Shown: in pieces, positions 1-8,326 of the stretch
Position numbering within the stretch: the stretch's first letter is position 1
How the letters are laid out: every line of letters begins with the position of its first letter
Origin: M3007 sp041741155
GTDB lineage: Bacteria > Bacteroidota > Bacteroidia > Chitinophagales > Saprospiraceae
Length of the DNA: 64,000 nt
Assembly (NCBI GenBank): GCA_041741155.1
Contig: JBGSKO010000151.1
Coordinates: 1 to 64,000, forward strand
Direction of reading: 5' to 3'
Made by a program: the position numbers and the translations under genes
The notes under the pieces: generated by a model
What the model was told of the DNA's origin: nothing
Databases searched by the model: none
Seen by the model: the letters and a program-made list of their open reading frames with translations, nothing else

Positions 1-38
1 TTCGTAACTCAAATTTACACTTACCGGCTTACTTTTTA

Positions 39-47
39 CCCCCCCCC
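39..47. repeat. Homopolymer tract of nine C
   Basis: Nine consecutive C residues lie in the non-coding stretch before the first gene, about 137 nt from its start. Homopolymers of this length can slip, but the distance from any recognisable promoter or reading frame gives no reason to infer phase variation. The rest of positions 1-183 holds no gene or clear signal that I can see. Confidence 0.5.
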
Positions 48-183
48 ACTCAAAATCCTAATCAGTTCATGCCAAAGTAGGCCCGGTTCCGCCGATTGGG
101 TAGCATGGGCCGGGGAGGCTGGGATTCATGCAACAAAGCCCCGTGCCGAGCGTTTTGGCGTTTCTTTCACAAATCAAGCTATT

Positions 184-576
184 ATGATGAAAAACGCATA
201 TTCGATCCTTCTGCTGATCTTGTTGGCCGGGTGTACTCCGGAAACGCCCGACTCCATCCCCTTGCCCACTCAAATCTGTGTACGTACCCTCCACCATACG
301 TTGCCGGTTTCGGATTGCACCATTTATGTGAAATACGATGCAGACAGCTTCCCGGGCTATAACCAGCAAAGGGACTACTTCGATGCCGTTTTTAAAACCG
401 ACAAAGATGGGCGCGGCTGCATAAAACCAGTGCCGGAGGGTAGTCATTGGTTGGTAGCTATCGGATACGACAGTTTGTATTACCCGCACGATGTGATGGG
501 TAATATGCCTGTCACGATCTCTTTGGACGGGGTGGCCAAGTTTGACACCATTATTTACGTCACTGAAAAACATTAA
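184..576 (+). CDS. Small hypothetical lipoprotein
   Basis: This encodes a 130-residue protein that I do not recognise. It begins with a short hydrophobic stretch ending in LLAGC, a typical lipobox, so it is probably exported and lipid-anchored after cleavage at about Cys17. The remainder reads like one small beta-rich domain. Two adjacent ATG codons (184 and 187) could start it. The cytochrome c peroxidase gene follows after only 6 nt on the same strand, so the two are probably co-transcribed and this may be an accessory envelope protein. That link is inference from spacing alone. Confidence 0.7.
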   Translation: MMKNAYSILLLILLAGCTPETPDSIPLPTQICVRTLHHTLPVSDCTIYVKYDADSFPGYNQQRDYFDAVFKTDKDGRGCIKPVPEGSHWLVAIGYDSLYYPHDVMGNMPVTISLDGVAKFDTIIYVTEKH

Positions 577-582
577 TACACT

Positions 583-1617
583 ATGAAAAATAAATACCTG
601 CTACTGTGGCTCGTCGGCATGATTGGCTGGGCAGGATGCAAAAAAGACGAGCCGGAAGCTCCGTTCGAGGGGCCATTTCTGCCGGCTAATTTTCCCAAAC
701 CAGTGTATGATTTGAGTCTGAACCCAGTCACGGAGGCCGGTTTTGCTTTGGGCAAAAAACTGTTTTACGACCCGATCCTCTCCCGAGACAATACCATCGC
801 TTGCGGCGACTGTCACATTTCCTTTGCGGCGTTTTCGCACCCCGACCACCCGACCAGCCACGGCATTGATAATCTTTTTGGCCGGCGCAATGCACTTCCT
901 ATACAAAATATGCTTTGGCGAACCAGTTTCTTCTGGGACGGCGGCGTGCCCCACCTTGATGTTGCACCGCTGAACGCAATCCAAAGTCCGGTAGAAATGG
1001 ACGAAGACCCGGCTAAAATTCTGACAAAACTCCGCGCACACCAGCAGTACCCAGGCCTGTTCAAAGCGGCTTACGGAACGGAAGAAATCACAACAGCTCG
1101 CTTTCTGCAATCCCTGTCGCAGTTTATGGGTATGCTTGTGAGCGCCAACAGCCGCTACGACCGCTATATACGCAAGGAGCCAGGCGGCAATTTGACGGCT
1201 GATGAATTGGCAGGACTGGATATTTTCCAGCAGAAATGCAGCACCTGCCACGCCACTGACTTGTTTACAGACCAGACATTTCGAAACAATGGCCTCTACT
1301 CCGATTTTTCCTTCGATCAGGGCCGCAGCGAAGTGAGCGCCCTACCCGACGACATCGGCAAATTTCAGGTTCCTTCGTTGCGGAATGTGTCGTCCACCGG
1401 CCCATATATGCACGATGGGAAATTTAAAACCCTCGAATCGGTACTCGAGCACTATGCCTCCGGGGTGAAAGATTCGCCTTCCCTTGACCCGCTCTTGCGG
1501 CAATCAGACGGCACATTGGGCATCCCGCTAACAGCTGAAGAAAAAACAAAACTGATCGCATTTCTGAAAACATTGAGCGATGAGGATTTTTTGAGGGACA
1601 AACGTTTTGTGGAGTAG
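583..1617 (+). CDS. Di-haem cytochrome c peroxidase (MauG/CcpA family), lipoprotein
   Basis: The 344-residue protein carries a lipoprotein signal (WAGCKKDE, Cys19) and two CxxCH haem c sites, CGDCH at 74-78 and CSTCH at 219-223. The spacing fits bacterial di-haem cytochrome c peroxidases. A Met-containing segment, GPYMHDGKFKTLESVL near 275-290, matches the conserved C-terminal region of the family. Such enzymes reduce hydrogen peroxide in the periplasm using electrons from small cytochromes, or act as MauG-like oxidases; sequence alone does not separate these roles. It lies 6 nt after a small lipoprotein gene and is followed by a rho-independent terminator, so the two form a short transcription unit. 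Confidence 0.9.
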   Translation: MKNKYLLLWLVGMIGWAGCKKDEPEAPFEGPFLPANFPKPVYDLSLNPVTEAGFALGKKLFYDPILSRDNTIACGDCHISFAAFSHPDHPTSHGIDNLFGRRNALPIQNMLWRTSFFWDGGVPHLDVAPLNAIQSPVEMDEDPAKILTKLRAHQQYPGLFKAAYGTEEITTARFLQSLSQFMGMLVSANSRYDRYIRKEPGGNLTADELAGLDIFQQKCSTCHATDLFTDQTFRNNGLYSDFSFDQGRSEVSALPDDIGKFQVPSLRNVSSTGPYMHDGKFKTLESVLEHYASGVKDSPSLDPLLRQSDGTLGIPLTAEEKTKLIAFLKTLSDEDFLRDKRFVE

Positions 1618-1718
1618 GATTCTCCCTAATCCGCCGTTTCTTTGTCGCCAGAATTCATGCCAACCCGGCAACAGCGATCATGCGACACCTAACACCTTAT
1701 TTTTTATAAAACATTGCC

Positions 1719-1756
1719 ATCCTCCACGCGATTAAAGCGCTTGGAGGATTTTTTTT
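1719..1756 (+). terminator. Rho-independent terminator after the peroxidase gene
   Basis: An imperfect stem (ATCCTCCA pairing with TGGAGGAT, then a mismatch and three more pairs, loop ATTAAA) is followed by a run of eight T. It lies about 100 nt after the peroxidase stop and 63 nt before pyrH, so it separates the two units. Confidence 0.8.
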
Positions 1757-1818
1757 GCCCATAATCCTGCTACCGCGCCCCGGACTTGATTTTCAAAAAA
1801 ACAAAAACAGACCTGATC

Positions 1819-2532
1819 ATGGCTATCAAGTACAAACGCGTGATGCTCAAACTCTCCGGCGAGAGCCTTATGGGCAAACAACGCTACGGTATCGAGTCCG
1901 ATATGCTCCAACATTATGCCTACCAGATCAAGGAATTGCATGACCTGGGCGTAGAGGTCGCTGTGGTTATTGGCGGCGGCAACATCTTCCGCGGCATCCA
2001 GGCCAACGGTTCCGGTATCGAACCCGTTACCGGCGATTATATGGGTATGCTTGCCACAGTGATCAACGGTTTGGCGCTGCAAAGCGCCCTGGAAAGTGTC
2101 GGCGTTTTCACACGCCTTATGACTGCGTTGCGCATGGAGAGCATCGCAGAGCCGTATATCCGCCGCCGAGCGATTCGGCATCTGGAAAAAGGCCGGGTAG
2201 TTATCTGCGCTGCAGGCACCGGCAATCCTTACTTCACCACCGACAGCGCCGCTGCCCTGCGCGCCAATGAAATCGCTGCCGATGTGATCCTTAAAGGCAC
2301 CCGGGTAGACGGCATATACACCGCCGACCCCGAAAAAGACCCCTCCGCCATCAAGTTCGACAGACTCACTTTTTCCAAGGTGATCAACCTCGGCCTTGAG
2401 GTGATGGACATGACCGCCTTCACACTCTGCCGCCAAAACAACATGCCCATCGTTGTATTCGACATCAACGCTCCCGACAACCTGCGCCGCATTGCACTCG
2501 GTGAGGACGTGGGCACCCTCGTTGAGGGTTAA
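1819..2532 (+). CDS. pyrH: UMP kinase
   Basis: This 237-residue protein phosphorylates UMP to UDP with ATP, in the cytoplasm, for pyrimidine nucleotide synthesis. Family landmarks are the N-terminal LKLSGESLMG, GGGNIFRG near residue 50, and GTGNPYFTTDSAAALRANE, the amino-acid-kinase nucleotide-binding segment near 137-155. Length is normal for bacterial PyrH. The frame stays open 33 nt upstream, but the start at 1819 (MAIKYKRVMLKLSG) matches the family N-terminus and avoids a lysine-rich extension. In many bacteria pyrH is next to frr; here frr is 32 kb away on the other strand. Confidence 0.97.
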   Translation: MAIKYKRVMLKLSGESLMGKQRYGIESDMLQHYAYQIKELHDLGVEVAVVIGGGNIFRGIQANGSGIEPVTGDYMGMLATVINGLALQSALESVGVFTRLMTALRMESIAEPYIRRRAIRHLEKGRVVICAAGTGNPYFTTDSAAALRANEIAADVILKGTRVDGIYTADPEKDPSAIKFDRLTFSKVINLGLEVMDMTAFTLCRQNNMPIVVFDINAPDNLRRIALGEDVGTLVEG

Positions 2533-2533
2533 A

Positions 2534-2570
2534 GAGGTTGGAGGGTTAGAAGGTTGGAGGGTTGCTGGTT
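2534..2570. repeat. GGTTGGAGGGTTAGAA short tandem array (antisense orientation)
   Basis: Purine-rich units GGTTGGAG and GGTTAGAA begin 2 nt after the pyrH stop. The array is an imperfect reverse complement of the array at 2646-2734, so the two could pair into a long mismatched stem around a loop of about 75 nt. Confidence 0.8.
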
Positions 2571-2645
2571 ATGGCCTGAATATTCTAACCAGAAACCCTT
2601 TAAAAATAAATCAACTATTGATTTTAGTACCGCTCAACGCGGCGA

Positions 2646-2734
2646 AACCAGCAACCTTCTAACCCTCTAACCTTCTAACCTTCTAACCCTCTAACCTTCT
2701 AACCTTCAAACCCTCCAACCAGAAACCTACTAAC
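2646..2734. repeat. AACCYTCT short tandem array in the exoA leader
   Basis: About twelve units of 7-8 nt, mainly AACCTTCT and AACCCTCT and later AACCAGA, run to within 4 nt of the exoA ATG. The sense strand of the downstream gene is the AACC strand. Similar arrays lie before the ALDH7, pirin and GHMP kinase starts. Confidence 0.9.
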
Positions 2735-2738
2735 CATT

Positions 2739-3506
2739 ATGGTCACAATCGTCAGTTACAACGTCAACGGTTTGCGCTCGGCTATTTCCAAGAATTTTCT
2801 GGATTGGTTGGGCCGGGAGCAGTTCGATATCGTTTGTTTGCAGGAAACCAAGGCAAGGCCGGAGGATATTCCCTTGTTGGAAATTGAAGCCCTCGGCTAT
2901 CGGCATTACTGGCATTCTGCCGAAAAAAAAGGATACAGTGGCGTGGGTACGTTGTGCAAACGCGAGCCGGACAATGTGGTGGTGGGATGCGGTATCGAAA
3001 AATACGACCGTGAAGGGCGTTTCCTGCGCACCGACTTTGGCGACTGGTCTGTCCTCAATTGCTACTTCCCTTCGGGCACCACGGGCGAAGAACGGCAGGC
3101 GTTCAAAATGGATTTTCTCGACGACTTTTCCCGCTGGGTAGCTGAACTGAAAAAAGAACGCCCCCGGCTCATTATCGTGGGCGACTACAACATTGCCCAC
3201 ACGGAGCAGGATATTCACGATCCGAAAGGCAACAAAAAATCCAGCGGCTTCCTGCCTGAAGAGCGCGCCTGGATGACCCAGTGGTTCGCCAGCGGATTCA
3301 CGGATGCCTTTCGCCACAAACACCCCGACCGGATCGAATACAGCTGGTGGACCTTCCGCGCCGGCGCTCGCGGCAACAACAAAGGCTGGCGCATTGATTA
3401 CCAATCGGTAAGCGACAACCTGGCCGATCGCATTGCAGACGCGCGTCAGTACACGGATGTGGTACATTCCGACCACTGCCCGGTCTGGATGGAAATTGAT
3501 TTATAG
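2739..3506 (+). CDS. xth: Exodeoxyribonuclease III (AP endonuclease family)
   Basis: This 255-residue enzyme cleaves DNA at abasic sites and removes 3' blocking groups in base excision repair. It has the endonuclease/exonuclease/phosphatase fold landmarks: SYNVNGLRSA at the N-terminus (metal Asn), QETKA near residue 36 (metal Glu), GDYNIAHTEQDI near 148 (Asp and Asn), and SDHCPVW at the C-terminus (catalytic Asp-His). Its ATG directly follows the AACCYTCT array, so the leader is low complexity and has no recognisable ribosome binding site. The gene symbol could equally be exoA; the two subfamilies are not separable by eye. Confidence 0.95.
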   Translation: MVTIVSYNVNGLRSAISKNFLDWLGREQFDIVCLQETKARPEDIPLLEIEALGYRHYWHSAEKKGYSGVGTLCKREPDNVVVGCGIEKYDREGRFLRTDFGDWSVLNCYFPSGTTGEERQAFKMDFLDDFSRWVAELKKERPRLIIVGDYNIAHTEQDIHDPKGNKKSSGFLPEERAWMTQWFASGFTDAFRHKHPDRIEYSWWTFRAGARGNNKGWRIDYQSVSDNLADRIADARQYTDVVHSDHCPVWMEIDL

Positions 3507-3678
3507 ATTTCGATCCAAATCTTCTCCGTTTGTAAGCCGCTGAACCAGCGCAAGGCAGGAAACCGCCGTGTGTTACCAAACATAAATTCGGATTTCGGCG
3601 ACATTTTTGGGGCAACCCCAAATTATCACCGGAATCATTGAATTTTTCTTAACAAATTTTCTGACGAAAATTTGCACG

Positions 3679-3706
3679 TTGTTTCATTTCTGTTTTACTA
3701 TCTTTG
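3679..3706 (+). promoter_or_regulatory. Bacteroidota-type promoter upstream of recQ
   Basis: TTG at 3679-3681 and TATCTTTG at 3699-3706 are separated by 17 nt, matching the TTG/TAnnTTTG pattern known for Bacteroidota. Transcription would begin near 3712, placing the perfect hairpin at 3715-3750 at the very 5' end of the message. Confidence 0.6.
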
Positions 3707-3714
3707 ACGGCTTT

Positions 3715-3750
3715 TTGAAAAAGGCCCTGCCGGCGGCGGGGCTTTTTCAA
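3715..3750 (+). terminator. GC-rich hairpin at the 5' end of the recQ transcript (or terminator)
   Basis: The arms TTGAAAAA and TTTTTCAA enclose a second stem (GCCCTGCC with GGCGGGGC, one wobble pair, loop GGC, one bulged G). The T-rich right arm looks like a terminator for exoA, but it lies about 210 nt after the exoA stop and just after a good promoter. An attenuator or a 5' stabilising structure for recQ is therefore also possible. Confidence 0.6.
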
Positions 3751-3805
3751 TAAAAAAACAAACAGGGAAGCCTGTACACGAATATCAAACCAGTATTACA
3801 CGAAA

Positions 3806-6019
3806 ATGTCTGCAATAACTGCTGCACCCGACACCTTACACGAAAGCCTCCACCGCTATTTCGGATTTGATGCCTTCAAGGCCGAACAAGGCGCTATTAT
3901 CCAAAATGTTCTTGACGGTAACGACACCTTTGTAATCATGCCTACCGGCGGCGGAAAGAGCCTTTGCTACCAGCTGCCGGCCCTCATGCTACCAGGTACG
4001 GCCATCATTATCAGCCCCCTGATCGCCTTGATGAAAAACCAGGTGGACAGCATCCGCGGATACTCCGATGCCGACGAAGTGGCGCACTTCCTCAACTCCT
4101 CGCTCACCAAGGCGCAAATGAAGAAGGTGAAGCAGGATATCAGCGACGGGAAAACCAAACTGTTGTTTGTAGCCCCCGAAACGCTCACCAAAGAGGAGAA
4201 TATCGAATTTTTCCAAAATACCGATATCTCGTTTGTAGCCGTGGACGAGGCGCACTGTATCTCGGAATGGGGCCACGACTTTCGCCCGGAATACCGCCGC
4301 ATCCGCATGATGCTCGATGCAATCGCTCGCAACGTACCCATCATCGCACTCACCGCCACTGCCACGCCCAAAGTACAGCAGGACATCCTGAAAAACCTGG
4401 ACATGGGCGGCGAACACACCTATATCTCCTCGTTCAACCGCGAAAACCTGTTTTACGAGATCCGACCCAAAATCAAAAAAGACCAGACGATTCGCCAGAT
4501 CATCCAGGTCATCAAGGAGGAATTTCACAATGAATCCGGTATCATCTACGTCCAGAACCGCAAAACAGCGGAAGACCTGGCCGAAATGCTCTCCGTAAAC
4601 GATATCAAGGCCGCTCCATACCATGCCGGCCTTGACCCCAAAACACGCTCCAAGACCCAGGATGATTTCCTCATGGAGCGGATTGACGTGATCTGCGCCA
4701 CCATCGCTTTCGGCATGGGCATTGACAAGCCCGATGTGCGCTTCGTCATCCACTACGATATGCCCAAAAGCATTGAGAACTACTATCAGGAAACCGGACG
4801 TGCCGGTCGAGATGGTCTCGCCGGCAAATGCATTGCTTTCTACAACTACAACGATATTCTGCGCCTCGAAAAATTCCTGCGCGACAAGCCCGTCGCTGAA
4901 CGCGAAATGGGCGCCCAGCTCATGCAGGAAGTCGTGGCGTACGCCGAAACAGCTGCTTGCCGCCGCCGATTCCTCCTGCACTACTTCGGTGAGGAATTTG
5001 AGGAAAGCCGCTGCGGCAAAATGTGCGACAACTGCAAAAACCCCAAGGAACGCGTTGATATTCAGGATGAAATGGTGCAAGTCCTCTCCGGTATCCTGGA
5101 GATGAACGAAAACTACCTGATGAAAACCGTTGTGGATTTCATCAGGGGCCGCGAAACCAAAGAGATGAAAGATTTCAAGTTTACAGAACTTGAAAACTAC
5201 GGCGTAGGCGAAGACCGCGACGAAAACTTCTGGAACTCGGTCATCCGACATGCCATGATCAACAACCTCGCGTACAAGGAAATCGAGGAATTTGGTCTGC
5301 TTAAAGTCTCGGAAGCCGGACGCGCCTACATCAAAAACCCGCACCCCGTCCAAATCACCATCAACCACAACTACGATGATGGCGGCGCCTACGACTTCGA
5401 CGAAGAAAAGGGCGGCACAGCTGTGCTGGACGAGGCGCTGATGAGTATGCTCAAGGATATCCGCCGGAGTGTTGCCAAAAAACACGATCTGCCGCCGTAC
5501 GTCATTTTCCAGGATCCGTCGCTGGAAGATATGGCCACACAATATCCCCTAAGTATGGAGGATATGGCCAAAATTCAAGGCGTTTCTATTGGTAAAGCGC
5601 AACGCTACGCCCAACCGTTTATCGAGCAGATTAAAAAATATGTTGAGGAAAACGAGATCGAGCGGCCAATGGATATCACCATCAAAACGGTAGCCAACAA
5701 ATCCAAAACCAAGGTCAGCATCATCCAGGCCATTGACCGGAAAATACCGCTCGACGATATCGCCAAGTCCAACGACATGTCCTGGGGCGAATTGATGGAA
5801 GAACTCTACGGTATCGTCGCCTCCGGCACCAAACTTGGCTTGGACTACTACCTGAACAAAAACGTGGATGAGTACGTCCGCGAAACGGTTCTGGAGTACT
5901 TCACCGAAGCGGAAACAGACAACCTGGACGCAGCATTCAAAGAGTTGAAAGACGACGAGATCACCTGGGAAGAGATACAGCTGATGCGCTTGAAGTTTTT
6001 GAGTGATTTCGCGAACTAG
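3806..6019 (+). CDS. recQ: ATP-dependent DNA helicase RecQ
   Basis: This 737-residue superfamily 2 helicase unwinds DNA 3' to 5' during recombination and fork repair. Visible motifs are Walker A PTGGGKS near residue 48, VDEAHCISEWGHDFRP (DEAH box and the RecQ aromatic loop) near 146, and YYQETGRAGRDG near 325. A zinc-binding cluster, CRRRFLLHYFGEE...CGKMCDNC, lies near 387-412, followed by winged-helix and HRDC-like regions. The length is somewhat above that of E. coli RecQ, as is usual in Bacteroidota. Its TAG stop lies within a CTAG tetranucleotide that also provides the stop of the convergent prsW gene, so the two reading frames overlap by 4 nt. Confidence 0.96.
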   Translation: MSAITAAPDTLHESLHRYFGFDAFKAEQGAIIQNVLDGNDTFVIMPTGGGKSLCYQLPALMLPGTAIIISPLIALMKNQVDSIRGYSDADEVAHFLNSSLTKAQMKKVKQDISDGKTKLLFVAPETLTKEENIEFFQNTDISFVAVDEAHCISEWGHDFRPEYRRIRMMLDAIARNVPIIALTATATPKVQQDILKNLDMGGEHTYISSFNRENLFYEIRPKIKKDQTIRQIIQVIKEEFHNESGIIYVQNRKTAEDLAEMLSVNDIKAAPYHAGLDPKTRSKTQDDFLMERIDVICATIAFGMGIDKPDVRFVIHYDMPKSIENYYQETGRAGRDGLAGKCIAFYNYNDILRLEKFLRDKPVAEREMGAQLMQEVVAYAETAACRRRFLLHYFGEEFEESRCGKMCDNCKNPKERVDIQDEMVQVLSGILEMNENYLMKTVVDFIRGRETKEMKDFKFTELENYGVGEDRDENFWNSVIRHAMINNLAYKEIEEFGLLKVSEAGRAYIKNPHPVQITINHNYDDGGAYDFDEEKGGTAVLDEALMSMLKDIRRSVAKKHDLPPYVIFQDPSLEDMATQYPLSMEDMAKIQGVSIGKAQRYAQPFIEQIKKYVEENEIERPMDITIKTVANKSKTKVSIIQAIDRKIPLDDIAKSNDMSWGELMEELYGIVASGTKLGLDYYLNKNVDEYVRETVLEYFTEAETDNLDAAFKELKDDEITWEEIQLMRLKFLSDFAN

Positions 6020-6708
6020 TGATCTCCTTCATCCTCCCGAAACGGTGACCGCTCCTGTTGATCCCGCACCAATTGGCTTAGGAAAAACAGATTCAGGTAC
6101 AATGCAAACGTACCCAATGCCACCAGCCAGCGCGACCAGCCCTGCAGGATGAGTAAGTCGTATGCGCCATGCAGTAGGACCGAAAGCGCAAGCCCTCGGA
6201 CCAGCAGCCGGTTCTGGTTTTGAGGATTGAATTTGGCTAATCCGATAAAGTAGCCTTGTACAATGGCAAAAGCCAGATGGGCGGGTACTGCTGTCAGGGA
6301 GCGCACCAGCACGGTCTGGAGGCCGAACCGATCGGCATAAACCATGTTTTCGAGGGTCGCAAAACCCATGGCGACGAGCACGGCATAGACAATACCGTCC
6401 ATCGGCTCGTTGAAAAAGTGACGTGGAAAAACCAGTGCGAGTACCAGCAGGAACTTGGCAGTCTCCTCCACAATAGCCAGCACACCAAAAGACAAGACGG
6501 CGGTTTCCCAAAAACGAAACGGTGGATACCCTAAGCCGGACAACGCCCAACGCTCTATACCCACAACCGGCACCGTGGCGGCTGCGCCAAAAACAAAGCA
6601 CAAAACCAGCGGCGCCAAAGGCTCGCGCTCATATTTATCGGCCCTGAAAATGGCGTAACTGATGAGCAGACCCGGCAAAACGGCCAACAACACGGTGAGG
6701 ATATGCAC
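6016..6708 (-). CDS. prsW: PrsW-family intramembrane metalloprotease
   Basis: This is a polytopic membrane protein of about 230 residues with the PrsW landmarks EETAKF, FATLENMVY and HGAYDLL, each within predicted transmembrane helices. PrsW of Bacillus cleaves an anti-sigma factor at site 1; other members have unknown substrates. The frame is open to 6801, but that extension is translated from the rpsF-operon terminator, so I place the start at the GTG at 6708 (VHILTVLLAVLPGLLISY). An internal GTG a few codons on is also possible. No anti-sigma gene is adjacent. The ECF sigma factor at 18.6 kb lacks an adjacent anti-sigma partner, so no pairing can be claimed. Confidence 0.85.
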   Translation of the reverse strand: MHILTVLLAVLPGLLISYAIFRADKYEREPLAPLVLCFVFGAAATVPVVGIERWALSGLGYPPFRFWETAVLSFGVLAIVEETAKFLLVLALVFPRHFFNEPMDGIVYAVLVAMGFATLENMVYADRFGLQTVLVRSLTAVPAHLAFAIVQGYFIGLAKFNPQNQNRLLVRGLALSVLLHGAYDLLILQGWSRWLVALGTFALYLNLFFLSQLVRDQQERSPFREDEGDH

Positions 6709-6744
6709 GGTAAGGATATAGCAAGAACATACTTGCTGCAACAA

Positions 6745-6787
6745 AAAAAGGCAAAACTCCGGCATGAGCGCCGGGTTTTGCCTTTTT
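6745..6787 (-). terminator. Terminator of the rpsF-rpsR-rplI operon
   Basis: Reading the minus strand, a long GC-containing stem (AAAAAGGCAAAACCCGGC with its complement, one bulged base) is followed by a T run, about 44 nt after the rplI stop. It ends the ribosomal protein operon and separates it from prsW. Confidence 0.9.
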
Positions 6788-6830
6788 AAATTTTTTATCA
6801 ACCAACGATGACCAATTGGCCACCGGGTGT

Positions 6831-7343
6831 TTACATCGTTTCTTCAACCTCCGAAGCCGGAACATTGTCCGCTGCAACCGGGGTCTCCGCTTTGGTGAGT
6901 TCCGTCACCACATCGAACTTAACCGTAGGGATTACTTCCGCGTGGAAGCGAACCCGGGCCTCGTAGCTGCCCAGTTCTTTTACCTCTTCGGGCATTTCTA
7001 CAATACGCTTCTCAATGACGAGACCTACTTGCTCTTTGATGGCATCCACCAAGTGCTGGGTAGTAACAGAACCAAACAAACGGCCACTTTCGCCGGCTTT
7101 AGCGACGATTTTGAGCGTTTTGGCAGTCAGTTTAGCGGCGTATTCCCGGTAGGTACCAACCATAGCGGCGTCTTTTTTGGCGGCTTGTTTTTTCAAACCA
7201 TCCAGACGGGCCATATTGGATTTGTTCGCCACGATACCCAATCCGCGCGGGATCAGGAAATTGCGGCCGTAGCCGTCTTTTACCTTGACGACATCGTGTT
7301 TGTCGCCAAGTCTTTCGATATGTTCGAGCAGAATAATATCCAT
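6831..7343 (-). CDS. rplI: 50S ribosomal protein L9
   Basis: This 170-residue protein binds domain V of 23S rRNA on the large subunit. The N-terminal MDIILLEHIERLGDKHDVV and GYGRNFLIPRG are the conserved rRNA-binding domain. A long connecting helix and the C-terminal domain follow. The C-terminus is longer than in E. coli (149 residues) and ends in an acidic tail, EVEETM. It is the last gene of rpsF-rpsR-rplI, the usual order in Bacteroidota, and a strong terminator follows. Confidence 0.97.
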   Translation of the reverse strand: MDIILLEHIERLGDKHDVVKVKDGYGRNFLIPRGLGIVANKSNMARLDGLKKQAAKKDAAMVGTYREYAAKLTAKTLKIVAKAGESGRLFGSVTTQHLVDAIKEQVGLVIEKRIVEMPEEVKELGSYEARVRFHAEVIPTVKFDVVTELTKAETPVAADNVPASEVEETM

Positions 7344-7386
7344 CTCTTTTGACTATTTAATAATTGAAAAAATCAAGGTTCGGCGT

Positions 7387-7656
7387 TTATTTCATCAAGT
7401 CTGCGACAAACGGCAACATACCCAGGTGGCGTGCGCGCTTCACAGCGGTAGATACGCGGCGCTGGTATTTCAAGCTGTTGCCGGTGATACGGCGCGGCAG
7501 CAGTTTGCCTTGCTCGTTGATGAACTGGAGCAGAAAATCCGGGTCCTTGTAGTCAATGTGTTTGATGCCGAATTTGCGGAAACGGCAGTATTTTTTATGT
7601 TTCAGCCCGATTTTCGGATTGCTGAGAAACTTAACGTCTTCTCTCGAAGCAGCCAT
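7387..7656 (-). CDS. rpsR: 30S ribosomal protein S18
   Basis: This 89-residue small-subunit protein pairs with S6 on the platform of the 30S particle. The stretch YKDPDFLLQFINEQGKLLPR and the basic RRVSTAVKRARHLGMLPF are characteristic. It lies between rpsF (54 nt gap) and rplI (43 nt gap) in one operon. I see no duplicate S18 here. Confidence 0.97.
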   Translation of the reverse strand: MAASREDVKFLSNPKIGLKHKKYCRFRKFGIKHIDYKDPDFLLQFINEQGKLLPRRITGNSLKYQRRVSTAVKRARHLGMLPFVADLMK

Positions 7657-7710
7657 ATTGTTTAGTGCGTTAGTGCGTGAACGAATAAATTGTTTTCCGG
7701 AAGCGTGGGG

Positions 7711-8148
7711 TTATCCTGCAATCTCGGCCGGCTCGGTATCGAGGTCAACCACAACAGGTTCCGGCACAGCTTCCACCGATGCAGCAGCAGTCGGTTCGGC
7801 TTCCTTCTTCTTTTTGCCAATCAGACCATTACGTTTGTCATCGTTGTACTTGATGCCATACTTGTCTAATTTGACGGTGAGGAAACGCAGCAACTTTTCG
7901 TTGCGCTTGAGGCCGAGTTCAAACTTGGTCAACCAGTCGGCTTCCATGCATCCGAATTCGATGCAGTAGTACATGCCGCTGGAGCGTTTCTTGATGGAAT
8001 AGGCCAATTGTTTCAGGCCCATTTGATCCACCGCCACGATTGTGGCGCCAAAGTTTTTCAACTCGTTCTGGATTTGTTCTGCTGTCGATTTGACTTCATC
8101 GCCCGACAGCACTGGATCTACGATGAAGGTGACTTCGTAATGTCTCAT
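7711..8148 (-). CDS. rpsF: 30S ribosomal protein S6
   Basis: This 145-residue protein opens the operon. The core MRHYEVTFIVDPVLSG...KRSSGMYYCIEF matches S6, which forms a heterodimer with S18 on the 30S platform. The C-terminal 35-40 residues are a lysine-rich linker followed by an alanine/glutamate/valine-rich tail, an extension of the kind common in Bacteroidota. A weak promoter-like TACCTTCG on the minus strand (8204-8197) lies about 50 nt upstream. Confidence 0.96.
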   Translation of the reverse strand: MRHYEVTFIVDPVLSGDEVKSTAEQIQNELKNFGATIVAVDQMGLKQLAYSIKKRSSGMYYCIEFGCMEADWLTKFELGLKRNEKLLRFLTVKLDKYGIKYNDDKRNGLIGKKKKEAEPTAAASVEAVPEPVVVDLDTEPAEIAG

Positions 8149-8326
8149 TTTCAGATACTTGTGAAAAAATTAAAGAACGTTTGCTTAAAGCGGGTGCGAA
8201 GGTAGGTCATGGACGCGAAAAAGCCAAACCTGCCCGAAATTTTTGCGGAAAAATGGCCCGAAAACACATCGGTCCGCAGCACGCCATTGAAATAATCAAG
8301 ATAATCAAACCAACATTCCTGCCGAC

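Noticed and set aside
7..20. CTCAAATTTACAC shared between the window start and the loop of the 141-nt palindrome
   Set aside because: The match is only 13 nt, with no matching arms around it, so it could be chance.
3989..5542. 517-codon open frame opposite recQ
   Set aside because: It lies wholly within recQ on the other strand and has a Val/Phe-rich composition typical of a codon-bias shadow.
6016..6019. Shared CTAG at the recQ and prsW stops as a regulatory site
   Set aside because: Convergent overlaps at CTAG occur by chance, because CTAG contains a TAG on both strands.
6709..6801. N-terminal extension of PrsW
   Set aside because: It is translated from the ribosomal operon terminator and is not hydrophobic in the expected way.
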